Part shown: positions 56,760-64,000 of the stretch, one piece after another
How positions within the stretch are numbered: the first letter of the stretch is position 1
Layout of the letters: each line of letters starts with the position of its first letter
From: an uncultured Isosphaeraceae bacterium
GTDB taxonomy: Bacteria; Planctomycetota; Planctomycetia; Isosphaerales; Isosphaeraceae
Length of the DNA: 64,000 nucleotides
Assembly: GCA_945957605.1 (NCBI GenBank)
Contig: CAMFLR010000002.1
Coordinates: 420,197 to 484,196 of the forward strand
Reading direction: 5' to 3'
Notes under the pieces: generated by a model
Told to the model about the DNA's origin: nothing
Databases searched by the model: none
The model's input: only the letters and a program-made list of their open reading frames with translations
Made by a program: the position numbers and the translations under genes

Positions 56760-56831
56760 AAGATGAGTGGAGCGGGCATTTGCTCACGTCCACAGTAATC
56801 GAATTCAAATCTCAGTATTGAGGTCTACGCG

Positions 56832-58148
56832 ATGAGCCAGGCGTGGGTAGTTGCGGTCGACATGGGTTACGGGCATCAACGCGCCGCGTATCCCTTCCGA
56901 GACATTGGCTACGAAGGAATTATCACCGCCAATACCGGCGCGATGGTCGACCCAAACGAACGGAAACGCTGGATCACATTTCAATACCTCTACGAAGGTA
57001 TTTCACGCGTTAACAAGATTCCCGTCATCGGTCCATGGCTCTGGCGAACTTACGACCGTTTGCAGGCCATTAACCCACATTACCCATTTCGGGATCTGTC
57101 GCAGCCAACTATCGGATCGATGCGTCTGGATCGCCTCATGAGTCGTGGTTTTGGCCGCAGCATCGTCGAACACACTCGCACGCGCGAGGATCTCCCGCTT
57201 CTCACAACGTTCTTCGCCGTCGCCCTGGCCGCAGACCGCCTGGGACGAAAGGATGCCTTCTGCGTAGTGACCGACACCGACGTCAACCGAATCTGGGCGG
57301 CGAAGGTGCCGTCCGAAGGTCGCATTAACTACCTTGTGCCGACACCGCTAACACGCCAGCGCCTGATGCAATATGGCGTGCCCGCCGAGCGTATCTTCTT
57401 CACCGGCTTCCCGCTGCCTCAGGCCAACGTCGATTCGGCCGCCGAAGACCTGCGCAATCGCCTCCCCGTGCTCGATGCACGCGGAGCTTTTCGGCGCGGC
57501 TATGGCAGAATGCTCGATGCCGAACTCGGTCCCATTCCGTCCACCATTGAGCGGCCGCTGTCGATCACCTACGCGGTCGGAGGCGCCGGCGCCCAGGCCG
57601 AGCTTGCTCACGACGTTCTTACTGGCCTCGCGGCTCATCTGCGCGACGGTCGCATGCGACTCAACCTCGTCTCGGGAGTTCGTGCGGAAGTCGACCAGTA
57701 CTTTCGTCGAACGATCGCCGAACTTCGGCTCGAATCCGAGATCGGGCAAAGCATCCGCCTTCTGCACGCGCCCACCAAAGACGAGTATTTCGCCCAATTC
57801 AACCAACTGCTCAGAGAGACCGACATCCTTTGGACGAAACCAAGCGAGCTTTGCTTTTACCCTGCCCTTGGCATTCCGCTAATCATGTCTGCGCCGCTGG
57901 GGGCGCACGAGGAACGCAACCTCGAAACCGTGTTGCGCATTGGTGCGGGGCAGAGACAAGAAGACCCTCGCGCCGCGGGTGAATGGCTAACCGACTGGCA
58001 GAATAACGGCCTGCTCGCGCTCAACGCCTTCCAGGGCTATTTTCATATGCCGAGACAGGGTACAGAGAACATCAAGCGACTGCTCTTCGCACCGGACCGA
58101 TCGCAAGTCGCCATGGACCTGGGCGCTGTGCTGCCCGAGCGATTCTAA
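56832..58148 (+). CDS. glycosyltransferase-like protein (GT-B type)
   Basis: A 438-residue protein without signal peptide. The N-terminal MSQAWVVAVDMGYGHQRAAYPFRDIG resembles the GGHxxAA start of MGDG-synthase/MurG-type (GT28-like) GT-B enzymes, and the C-terminal half holds the donor-site-like TKPSELCFYPALGIPLIMSAPLGAHEERN. The middle VTDTDVNRIWA and FTGFPLP also fit that fold. No exact family is recognised. GAGG lies eight bases before the ATG. Following the G1P dehydrogenase, it could act on a lipid headgroup; this is inference. Confidence 0.65.
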   Translation: MSQAWVVAVDMGYGHQRAAYPFRDIGYEGIITANTGAMVDPNERKRWITFQYLYEGISRVNKIPVIGPWLWRTYDRLQAINPHYPFRDLSQPTIGSMRLDRLMSRGFGRSIVEHTRTREDLPLLTTFFAVALAADRLGRKDAFCVVTDTDVNRIWAAKVPSEGRINYLVPTPLTRQRLMQYGVPAERIFFTGFPLPQANVDSAAEDLRNRLPVLDARGAFRRGYGRMLDAELGPIPSTIERPLSITYAVGGAGAQAELAHDVLTGLAAHLRDGRMRLNLVSGVRAEVDQYFRRTIAELRLESEIGQSIRLLHAPTKDEYFAQFNQLLRETDILWTKPSELCFYPALGIPLIMSAPLGAHEERNLETVLRIGAGQRQEDPRAAGEWLTDWQNNGLLALNAFQGYFHMPRQGTENIKRLLFAPDRSQVAMDLGAVLPERF

Positions 58149-58336
58149 ATCGAAGACGTGATTACTTCATAGGCACAATGCAGCTAAATGAGGGGCGTTT
58201 TGCCGTTATTCGCAGAAATCATCACTTCTCGCCGCGTCGCCAATCTTCCCCGGTGATTCGAACAGACATACCTGTTATTCTGGACACCTCGTCCGTGGTC
58301 GACTTCGCCCTCCAACGCAGGCGGGAACGGTAGTTC

Positions 58337-59872
58337 ATGCTCGCGAAACTCGCGTCGTACACGCTCGTCGGCATTGAGGCCGCTCCGGTTGAAGTCGAGG
58401 TTGACGTCTCAACCGCCACCATGCCCAAGACCGTTCTCGTCGGCCTCGCCGAAGCCTCGGTGCGCGAGAGCACGCACCGCGTCGAACGCGCCCTCGTGAA
58501 CTCTGGCTACCGACGCCCCATCGATCGAGTCATCATCAACCTTGCACCTGCCGACCTCAAGAAAGACGCCGGCGGATTCGACTTGCCGATCGCTCTGGGC
58601 CTCCTCTTCGGCTCTGGCCAGGCGGCGATGGAGCGTCCCGGGAATTATGCGATCGTCGGCGAGCTAGGTCTCGACGGCGAGACTCGCCCGATCAAGGGAA
58701 TTCTCGCGATGGCGCTGGCCGCCGCGGCGGAAGGGAAGGATGGTCTCCTCGTCCCCGCCGCCAACGCCGCCGAAGCCGCAGTCGTCGAGAATCTGGCCGT
58801 CTATCCCATCAGTTCGCTTTCCGAAGCCGTCGGCTTTCTTTCCGGCTCGCTCGACCTCGAACCCGCCAGCATCGACCTCGAGCAGGTCTTCACCCAACTC
58901 GCCCGCACCGAAGACGACTTCGTCGACGTCAAGGGTCAGGATTACGCCAAACGTGCGCTTCTCATCGCAGCATCAGGCGCTCATAACGTACTTATGATCG
59001 GCCCTCCGGGCACAGGCAAAACCTTGCTGGCAAAGCGGCTAGGCACGATCATGCCGCCGCTTACCCCTTCGGAAAGCCTGGAAACCACGCGTATTTACAG
59101 CGCGATGGGACTGCTCAAAGCAGGCGAGCCGCTCATGGCGGTGCGTCCCTTCCGTTCGCCGCATCACTCGGTTTCCGACGCCGGTCTCGTCGGCGGCGGC
59201 ACAATTCCGCAGCCAGGAGAAATCTCGCTCGCACACAAGGGGGTTTTGTTTCTCGACGAGCTTCCCGAATTTAATCGCAAAACACTCGAAGTCTTGCGCC
59301 AACCGCTCGAAGACGGCCGCGTGACGATCAGCCGGGCCCTTCGCGCCACGACATTTCCTGCCGAGTTCGTGCTTGTCGCCGCGATGAACCCCTGCCCTTG
59401 CGGCTATCGCAGCGATCCCAGACGTTCGTGCGGTTGCTCCGCGCCCCAGATCGAAAAATACCTCAGCAAGATTTCCGGCCCCCTGCTCGACCGCATCGAT
59501 CTCCACGTCGAAGTCCCCGCAGTCCCCTTCACGCAACTCGCCGAAGCGCCACCAGGTCCCACGTCCGCCGAATTCCGGGCCATCGTTCTCAACGCCCGCG
59601 CTCGCCAGCACGAGCGTTTCGGCGGCAAAGGCCCCGACGTCAACGGTCGCATGACACCGCGTCAGGTACGAAAATTCTGCGCGCTCAAGCCCGAGCCTGC
59701 TGGAATGCTCAAGGCCGCAATGGAAGAACTCGGCCTCTCCGCGCGAGCGCACGACAAGGTGCTACGAGTCGCTCGCACAATGGCCGACCTTGAAGGAGTC
59801 GACGCCATCTCAGCCCATCACATTGCCGAGGCTGTTGGCTATCGTGCGCTTGACCGCGGTGTTTGGGCGTAG
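58337..59872 (+). CDS. comM: YifB/ComM family Mg chelatase-like ATPase
   Basis: A 511-residue AAA+ protein. The N-terminal Lon-like domain (1-180: VGLAEASVRESTHRVERALVNSGYRRP..IINLAPADLKKDAGGFDLPIALGLL) precedes the ATPase with Walker A GPPGTGKT (222-229), the sensor-type FLDELPEF and the zinc-like NPCPCGYRSDPRRSCGC insertion. The C-terminal Mg_chelatase domain follows. In bacteria studied, ComM is a branch-migration helicase used in natural transformation. Competence of this organism cannot be judged from the window. Confidence 0.93.
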   Translation: MLAKLASYTLVGIEAAPVEVEVDVSTATMPKTVLVGLAEASVRESTHRVERALVNSGYRRPIDRVIINLAPADLKKDAGGFDLPIALGLLFGSGQAAMERPGNYAIVGELGLDGETRPIKGILAMALAAAAEGKDGLLVPAANAAEAAVVENLAVYPISSLSEAVGFLSGSLDLEPASIDLEQVFTQLARTEDDFVDVKGQDYAKRALLIAASGAHNVLMIGPPGTGKTLLAKRLGTIMPPLTPSESLETTRIYSAMGLLKAGEPLMAVRPFRSPHHSVSDAGLVGGGTIPQPGEISLAHKGVLFLDELPEFNRKTLEVLRQPLEDGRVTISRALRATTFPAEFVLVAAMNPCPCGYRSDPRRSCGCSAPQIEKYLSKISGPLLDRIDLHVEVPAVPFTQLAEAPPGPTSAEFRAIVLNARARQHERFGGKGPDVNGRMTPRQVRKFCALKPEPAGMLKAAMEELGLSARAHDKVLRVARTMADLEGVDAISAHHIAEAVGYRALDRGVWA

Positions 59873-59961
59873 CTGAAGTTCGTTTTTCCGACGGCGATTG
59901 CAAACTTAGCTAAGTGCGGATTTGAATATAATCTTATATCGCGAACCGCCGGGAAATAGTG

Positions 59962-61182
59962 ATGCACTACCTCTCTCGCCGTCCTCGTGCTGTCATTCTC
60001 CTTATTTTCCTTGCGGCAGTCGCGTCTGGCTGTGGCCCCCAAAAGACCGCCGCGGGTCCGCGCGTCATTCTGCACGATGTCGGTGCGAAGACGACCAACG
60101 AAGAATGCCTCGCCATCGCCGAAACTCTTGTCCGAGCGTTGAATACGAGAGATGTCGACCTATTTAATACTGCGATGGATTGGGAAGGTTTCATTGAGCA
60201 AGTGACGTCGGGGCTCGCCGTCGATCCCGCATTTCGCGAGGGCTTCGTCGGAAGGTTCAAAAAATCTCTCAGAGAACCAACCAGCTTTTTCGGCGATCTG
60301 GTCCGGTCCGTGGAAAAAGGCGGATCGTTTCGTGTGCTTCGCGTCCGCGATGAGGCCGATGGAAAAGCCGTTCTTGTTCGCCAACTGCACAAGGAAGGCG
60401 GTCTCAACTATTACAGTTTCCGAGTCGTGCGTCGGCCGGACGGCAAACCGCGCGCGGTCGATATTTACGTCTATCTCTCCGCGCAGATGACTTCCGACCT
60501 GTTTCGTCAGATCTATCAAACCGGATCCGACGGCGCCAGTTCGTCCGCCACGCCCGAAGAGCGTGCACGTACCGACGCGATGAAGAAGTCATTCAAACTT
60601 CTCGCCGACATCAGGGCGGCGATCCGCGCGGAGGACCCGAAACATGCGTGGGAACTCTACAAACAACTCGATCCACTTCTTTACGCACAAAAGTCGTATC
60701 AAATTGTCAAAATCAATATCGCACAGCAGCTTAACGACAACGACATCTACCTCGCCGCACTCGACGAATACCGCTCGAGGTTTCCCAACGACCCCTCACT
60801 CGACCTGATTCTCCTCGACGCGTACATGGTCAAACAGGACTTCGCATCTGCCAAATCCGCGATTGCTCGCTTCTCAGCTTCAATCGGCGGCGATCCCTTT
60901 CTCGACGTGCTTCGTGGCGAATGTGAATTGGCCGAAGGCAAACCCGATATCGCCGCCGCCAGCGCGCAGGCAGCGCTTGATGCCGACGAAACGCTCGTGG
61001 CCGCGCTCGACCTGAGCGTCCGATGCTCCATCGCCCTGAAGAAATTCGACGAAACTGTCCGCCTCTTGGAACTTGGAAAGAAGCGCTTCTCGCGTAACGA
61101 CAACGACCTCGAAGGGAAGCCTGAATTCGCCGATTTCGTCAAATCACCGCAATATAAAACATGGTCGCAAAAGAAGCCGTAA
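59962..61182 (+). CDS. lipoprotein with TPR-like repeats
   Basis: A 406-residue lipoprotein. The signal sequence ends in the lipobox AVASGC, so the mature protein starts at Cys and should be anchored in a membrane. The N-terminal half (about 40-175) is a mixed alpha/beta region of unknown type; the C-terminal half consists of TPR-like helices (AWELYKQLDPLLYAQKSYQIVKINIAQQL, LILLDAYMVKQDFASAKSAIARF, ALDLSVRCSIALKKFDETVRLLELGK). No enzyme motif is visible. The frame starts one codon earlier with GTG; the ATG is preferred. Confidence 0.8.
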   Translation: MHYLSRRPRAVILLIFLAAVASGCGPQKTAAGPRVILHDVGAKTTNEECLAIAETLVRALNTRDVDLFNTAMDWEGFIEQVTSGLAVDPAFREGFVGRFKKSLREPTSFFGDLVRSVEKGGSFRVLRVRDEADGKAVLVRQLHKEGGLNYYSFRVVRRPDGKPRAVDIYVYLSAQMTSDLFRQIYQTGSDGASSSATPEERARTDAMKKSFKLLADIRAAIRAEDPKHAWELYKQLDPLLYAQKSYQIVKINIAQQLNDNDIYLAALDEYRSRFPNDPSLDLILLDAYMVKQDFASAKSAIARFSASIGGDPFLDVLRGECELAEGKPDIAAASAQAALDADETLVAALDLSVRCSIALKKFDETVRLLELGKKRFSRNDNDLEGKPEFADFVKSPQYKTWSQKKP

Positions 61183-61368
61183 ACCGACCAAAACTGCGGC
61201 GGCGGTCGTCATCTTATGCGAGGGCTTTCTTCTCGAGGACTATGAGCGCATTCTCGTCACAATCCCCCAAAGCTCACGAGACCGCCTCGTCTTGCCCATC
61301 GCTCGTTTCTTGGGCTTGAAATCCGCGCAAGGGGTTGCAAGAATAGGGCCATCGATCGCCACCACCTG

Positions 61369-61893
61369 GTGGGCTTTGCCTGTTTCACTGAGGAACGAGG
61401 TCGAGCCATCGACAACGCATCCCACGCGGCCGACCTTGCCGCGATGGAAGCCGCCCTGGAAGAAGCCCGCAAGGCTTTCAACCTCGGTGAGGTGCCTGTC
61501 GGGGCCGTTATCGTACTTGATGGACAGATCATTGCTCGGGCTTTCAACTTACGTGAAGCCCTCCACGATCCCACTGCTCACGCCGAGCGCCTTGCGCTTA
61601 CCGAAGCAGGGAAAGTGCTAGGAACGTGGCGTCTCGACGGTTGCTCGCTCTACGTGACGCTTGAACCCTGCCCGATGTGTGCAGGAGCGATCGTCCAGGC
61701 CCGAATCGCCCGCGTCATTTATGGCGCGACCGACATCAAGGCCGGAGCATGCGACAGCCTCTATCGGATCACAACCGATCGCAGGCTGAACCATCGAGCC
61801 GAAGTGATCGGCGGAATACTAGGTGAACCAAGTCGCGAGCTTTTGAGTCGATTTTTCCAGGCTCGCCGACCGAAGATAGAGAAGTTCGAGTAA
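61369..61893 (+). CDS. tadA: tRNA-specific adenosine deaminase
   Basis: TadA converts adenosine 34 to inosine in tRNA-Arg(ACG). The protein has the zinc/catalytic motif HAE at 71-73 and PCPMC at 100-104, with the family lead EVPVGAVIVLDGQIIARAFN and the ending LYRITTDRRLNHRAEVIGGIL. At 174 residues it is slightly long; the GTG start at 61369 is uncertain, and an ATG at 61444 (MEAALEEAR) fits the family start better but has no clear ribosome site. The gene lies 21 bases before the tRNA-Ser gene. Confidence 0.92.
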   Translation: MGFACFTEERGRAIDNASHAADLAAMEAALEEARKAFNLGEVPVGAVIVLDGQIIARAFNLREALHDPTAHAERLALTEAGKVLGTWRLDGCSLYVTLEPCPMCAGAIVQARIARVIYGATDIKAGACDSLYRITTDRRLNHRAEVIGGILGEPSRELLSRFFQARRPKIEKFE

Positions 61894-63332
61894 GTTGCAG
61901 AGTATGCCACCCTCGGAGGGGTGCCTGAGTGGTTGAAAGGGCCGGTCTCGAAAACCGGTGTGCCCGCAAGGGTACCGTGGGTTCGAATCCCACCTCCTCC
62001 GCTAACGACAGTATCCGACTGTACCCCACAAGAGGCGTCTAACGCCTCTTTTTTCATGGACTTAAGGCGAATCGTCAGCGAGCGAAACGAGCCTTTCTTC
62101 GGAGGCTCAGCTTCGCCAGTTTCCGTCGCTGCCTGACGGCTTCCGTCCCCTCCGTAGGGGAATACTAGGGGAGGACGCATACTTACGCGTCGGATAGGTT
62201 CGCCCGTGGGCGATGATTCGGCGATCGCCTTCGGCGGATTCGCTCCCGCTCTCGGTATGCCGTTGAGCGCGGTCGTCTGGTCGGCGAATCCTACGTGCGC
62301 ATACGTCCCGAGCGTCAGCGTTGGCGTCGAATGTCGGGCGAGGGTCTGGACCACTTTTACGGGGGCTTGGGTCATCGCCAACGCTGTAATGTAGGAGTGC
62401 CGGAGCGCGTGGAAGTCCACCACGCGATTCGATGAATCCCTGTACACGATGCCCGCCGTTTCGAGGTCGTGCCGGATCAGTTCGGCGGTGTGTTTCGTCA
62501 GCTTGCCGAATACCGGCTGTCCCGCTGGCTTCGACGCGAGCCAGGGCCGAAGCGCGTTGGCCAAATCGGAACGAATGGGTTGCACGTCGTCACGACGGCG
62601 CTTCGAGTAACCCGCCTTGACCGTTACGGTCGGCGGTTCGCCGTCGAGATTGAAGACCTCGGGCGTCAGCGTTCGCAATTCGTTGGCGCGAAAGCCCGTT
62701 CCAGCCGCGAGCCGATAAAGTGCGGCACGATCGATCCCGGTCGCACTTTTGTACACTCCACCCTTCTCAGCAGCGCAGAACAACCGGTCGAGTTCTTCTG
62801 CACTCAAAGCGCGGCGCTCGTGACGGCGGTCGGGATCAGGGTTCGGCGGGACGACGTGTGCGAGTGGATTTTCGCGAGTCCGCCCGTCCTTGAACAGCCA
62901 TTGCGAAAAGCCTTTGAACTGCCGGACGTAGTGATGAATCGTCCGAAGCGACGCTCCCTCGTCACGCACCGCCTTCAGCGCGGATTGTAAACGCGACGGC
63001 GAGAAGTCGGAAAGCCGCTTGAATCGAGCCAACGCGATGACGCGAGCACAACGGGCTTTGACAAGGTCGGCGTGGTCCTTCGTCCCGCGTGAAGCCAGGT
63101 ACGCGTAATAGTCTTCAAGATGATCCGTCGGAGACTTGTTCTCCTGCGCAACAAAACCGACGGTCTTCCGGTCAATCAAGCCCGCCTTCAGCTTGATCAC
63201 TTCCATCTCGACGCCTGCCGCAATCCGCTCGGTCTCGCGGCGATCCGGGCATCCCTTCCGCTCGCGCTGGATGCCGTTCTCATCAACGAATCGGTAATAC
63301 CAGTTCTTGCCAACCTTGCGAAACGACGCCAT
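61761..63332 (-). CDS. tyrosine recombinase/integrase
   Basis: A 523-residue phage-type integrase. An Arm/SAM-like N-terminal part precedes the catalytic domain with Arg215 (GFRANELRTL), H-A-L-R-H at 308-312, His334 (LARHS) and nucleophile Tyr344 (LGTYAHV). All are present. Residues 1-443 are element-encoded; about 444-473 are the antisense of the tRNA-Ser gene and 474-523 come from host DNA, including the antisense tadA end, because no stop occurs earlier. The GTG three codons upstream is less likely. Its ribosome site lies in the end of the XRE gene. Confidence 0.9.
   Translation of the reverse strand: MASFRKVGKNWYYRFVDENGIQRERKGCPDRRETERIAAGVEMEVIKLKAGLIDRKTVGFVAQENKSPTDHLEDYYAYLASRGTKDHADLVKARCARVIALARFKRLSDFSPSRLQSALKAVRDEGASLRTIHHYVRQFKGFSQWLFKDGRTRENPLAHVVPPNPDPDRRHERRALSAEELDRLFCAAEKGGVYKSATGIDRAALYRLAAGTGFRANELRTLTPEVFNLDGEPPTVTVKAGYSKRRRDDVQPIRSDLANALRPWLASKPAGQPVFGKLTKHTAELIRHDLETAGIVYRDSSNRVVDFHALRHSYITALAMTQAPVKVVQTLARHSTPTLTLGTYAHVGFADQTTALNGIPRAGANPPKAIAESSPTGEPIRRVSMRPPLVFPYGGDGSRQAATETGEAEPPKKGSFRSLTIRLKSMKKEALDASCGVQSDTVVSGGGGIRTHGTLAGTPVFETGPFNHSGTPPRVAYSATYSNFSIFGRRAWKNRLKSSRLGSPSIPPITSARWFSLRSVVIR
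61915..62001 (+). tRNA. tRNA-Ser (anticodon CGA)
   Basis: An 87-base class II tRNA. The acceptor stem GGAGGGG pairs with CTCCTCC (one G-U), the anticodon loop is CTCGAAA with CGA, a variable arm of class II length follows, and the T arm is GTGGG-TTCGAAT-CCCAC. Discriminator G; CCA is not encoded. It reads the Ser codon UCG. It is the likely integration site of the element that follows. Confidence 0.95.
62030..62054 (+). terminator. intrinsic terminator after tRNA-Ser
   Basis: AAGAGGCGT-CTA-ACGCCTCTT, a perfect nine-base stem with a three-base loop, continuing into a T run. It ends the tRNA transcript and is copied in antisense inside the integrase frame. Confidence 0.85.
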
Positions 63333-63337
63333 TTCTC

Positions 63338-63556
63338 TCACTTCCCTTCTTTGGGTGGGATCGTCTTGGTTCTCGCGACTTCAAAGCCGATCACTTCGGC
63401 GAGGCGGTCGAGCACTTCGAGCGAAAGCCCACCCTTCCCGCTCATGAATCGAGAGAAGCTGCCCTGATCAAAGCCGATCGCTTTACAAATCGCGTAGCGA
63501 CTCAACTCGGATTCGTTCACAGCGTCTCGAATCTGGTCGGAAAAAGGTTTGCCCAT
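63338..63556 (-). CDS. XRE-family HTH regulator
   Basis: A 72-residue protein with a clear helix-turn-helix: LSRYAICKAIGFDQGSFSRFMSGKGGLSLEVLDRLAEVIGFEV. Such proteins control element genes as repressors or act as excision factors. The stop lies five bases before the integrase ATG, so the integrase is probably translated from the same transcript. Its own promoter places the start of the mRNA only about two bases before the ATG, so the message may be leaderless. A palindrome in the promoter is the likely binding site. Confidence 0.88.
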   Translation of the reverse strand: MGKPFSDQIRDAVNESELSRYAICKAIGFDQGSFSRFMSGKGGLSLEVLDRLAEVIGFEVARTKTIPPKEGK

Positions 63557-63564
63557 GCTCGACC

Positions 63565-63593
63565 ATACTAACCACTACTTGCCATTACGGCAA
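63565..63593 (-). promoter_or_regulatory. promoter of the XRE-integrase unit
   Basis: On the minus strand, TTGCCG (63593-63588), a 17-base spacer and TAGTAT (63570-63565). The expected start is near 63558, so the XRE ATG at 63556 would be almost at the 5' end. Confidence 0.6.
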
Positions 63594-63595
63594 GT
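63577..63595. promoter_or_regulatory. operator palindrome
   Basis: ACTTGCC-ATTAC-GGCAAGT, a perfect seven-base dyad that covers the -35 element of the XRE promoter. It suits autorepression by the XRE protein. Confidence 0.6.
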
Positions 63596-63616
63596 TAATT
63601 CTTTCGACGATTCGCA

Positions 63617-63660
63617 AGGTCAAGGTTAGAGTTCCCTATAGGGGTCCTTAACCTTGACCT
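63617..63660. repeat. 44-base nested dyad
   Basis: AGGTCAAGGTTA (63617-63628) and its exact reverse complement (63649-63660) enclose a central ten-base palindrome CCCTATAGGG (63634-63643), with equal five-base arms between. It lies between the XRE promoter and the end of the neighbouring gene. It could be an origin, operator or resolution site; no U tract follows, so a terminator is less likely. Confidence 0.7.
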
Positions 63661-63678
63661 CGCCGCCCTGCCCTTCGC

Positions 63679-64000
63679 TCAAGCCGCACACGTTGACGAC
63701 TCGTCGGCCACGAGATGCCAGAGTTGCGGACGACTCGATTCATCGACAACGAGCTTGCCCTCGGTAACAAGGTCATCCTTCGCGTTGAAGATCGTCGACT
63801 TCGTACCGCCGGAATCTGTCCACCGATTGATCAGCGCCGCCGCTTTCTGGTCGTTGCGTTCGCTCAATTCGGCGATGAGAAACTCCTTCGCGTTGCGTCG
63901 TGCGGATTGGTTCGGGCCGGGTTTCGGCGCGCCAGTTCCCGACCCGCTCGCCTTGATGTCGGGCGCTTCGGCCGAGTAGTCGACTCCCGATTCCGTGATC
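63679..64000 (-). CDS. C-terminal part of a protein cut by the window edge
   Basis: The frame is open from the window edge to the stop at 63679 and gives at least 107 residues. After a Gly/Pro-rich linker, the last 70 residues (NAKEFLIAELSERNDQKAAALINRWTDSGGTKSTIFNAKDDLVTEGKLVVDESSRPQLWHLV) look like a small winged helix. In integrated planctomycete elements such a tail often ends a RepA-like AAA ATPase or primase-helicase; that identity is inference. Internal TTG at 63867 is not a start. Confidence 0.6.
   Translation of the reverse strand, partial: ITESGVDYSAEAPDIKASGSGTGAPKPGPNQSARRNAKEFLIAELSERNDQKAAALINRWTDSGGTKSTIFNAKDDLVTEGKLVVDESSRPQLWHLVADESSTCAA

Larger units (their letters stand above)
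62002..64000. mobile_element. left end of an integrated element at tRNA-Ser
   Basis: A tyrosine integrase lies directly next to the 3' end of tRNA-Ser and points toward it, followed outward by a small XRE regulator and the end of a replication-like gene, all on the minus strand. This is the usual layout of a plasmid, phage or island inserted in a tRNA gene. The right end and the second att repeat are outside the window, so the left boundary (near 62001) is inferred. Confidence 0.8.

Overview
The window reads as chromosomal DNA of a planctomycete. The support is the gene families: two cytochrome-c/DUF1587-1592-1588-1585 proteins each paired with a DUF1552 protein, a LEPR-XLL type N-terminal motif on secreted SBBP-repeat proteins, a Ser/Thr kinase with a zinc-ribbon head, an ispE-spoVG pair whose SpoVG carries a zinc ribbon, and codon usage rich in G/C with many false long antisense frames. 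An Isosphaera- or Gemmata-like relative is possible but cannot be fixed from sequence alone.

Layout. 1-6.1 kb: two small unknown genes, a REP-like palindrome pair, ispE-spoVG, a secreted coiled-coil protein and a membrane Ser/Thr kinase. 6.1-19.4 kb: an M16 protease, then two copies of the cytochrome/DUF1552 module pointing away from each other, flanking a propeller-like Cys-rich protein and a secreted Ntn-type acyl hydrolase. 19.5-27 kb: a phosphate locus in the order phoR, alpha/beta hydrolase, pstS, pstC, pstA, pstB, phoB, with csrA convergent and overlapping the phoB end. 27.3-33.1 kb: two tandem SBBP surface proteins. 33.5-40.7 kb: three tandem TPR/HEAT/Hint-domain proteins of unknown function, the most unusual block here. 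40.7-43.9 kb: a large membrane HEAT-repeat protein. 44.2-52.6 kb: trxB, ftsH, a PfkB-family sugar kinase, archease, PPK2, a small membrane protein and a divergent SDR/TetR pair with a visible operator. 52.7-61.9 kb: a ThrE-like exporter, phosphofructokinase, a glycerol-1-phosphate dehydrogenase homologue with a glycosyltransferase-like neighbour, comM, a lipoprotein and tadA. 61.9 kb to the end: tRNA-Ser(CGA) with the left end of an integrated element (integrase, XRE regulator and a cut-off gene).

How genes work together. The Pho block forms a full sensing and uptake unit except that no phoU is visible; a PPK2 polyphosphate enzyme lies about 22 kb away. The two cytochrome/DUF1552 modules look like an ancestral pair duplicated in inverted orientation. 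The SBBP and Hint families both show long runs of perfect DNA identity between paralogues, which points to recent gene conversion or duplication. The integrase frame runs straight through the antisense strand of the tRNA gene it sits beside, so its C-terminus in the integrated state is written by host DNA.
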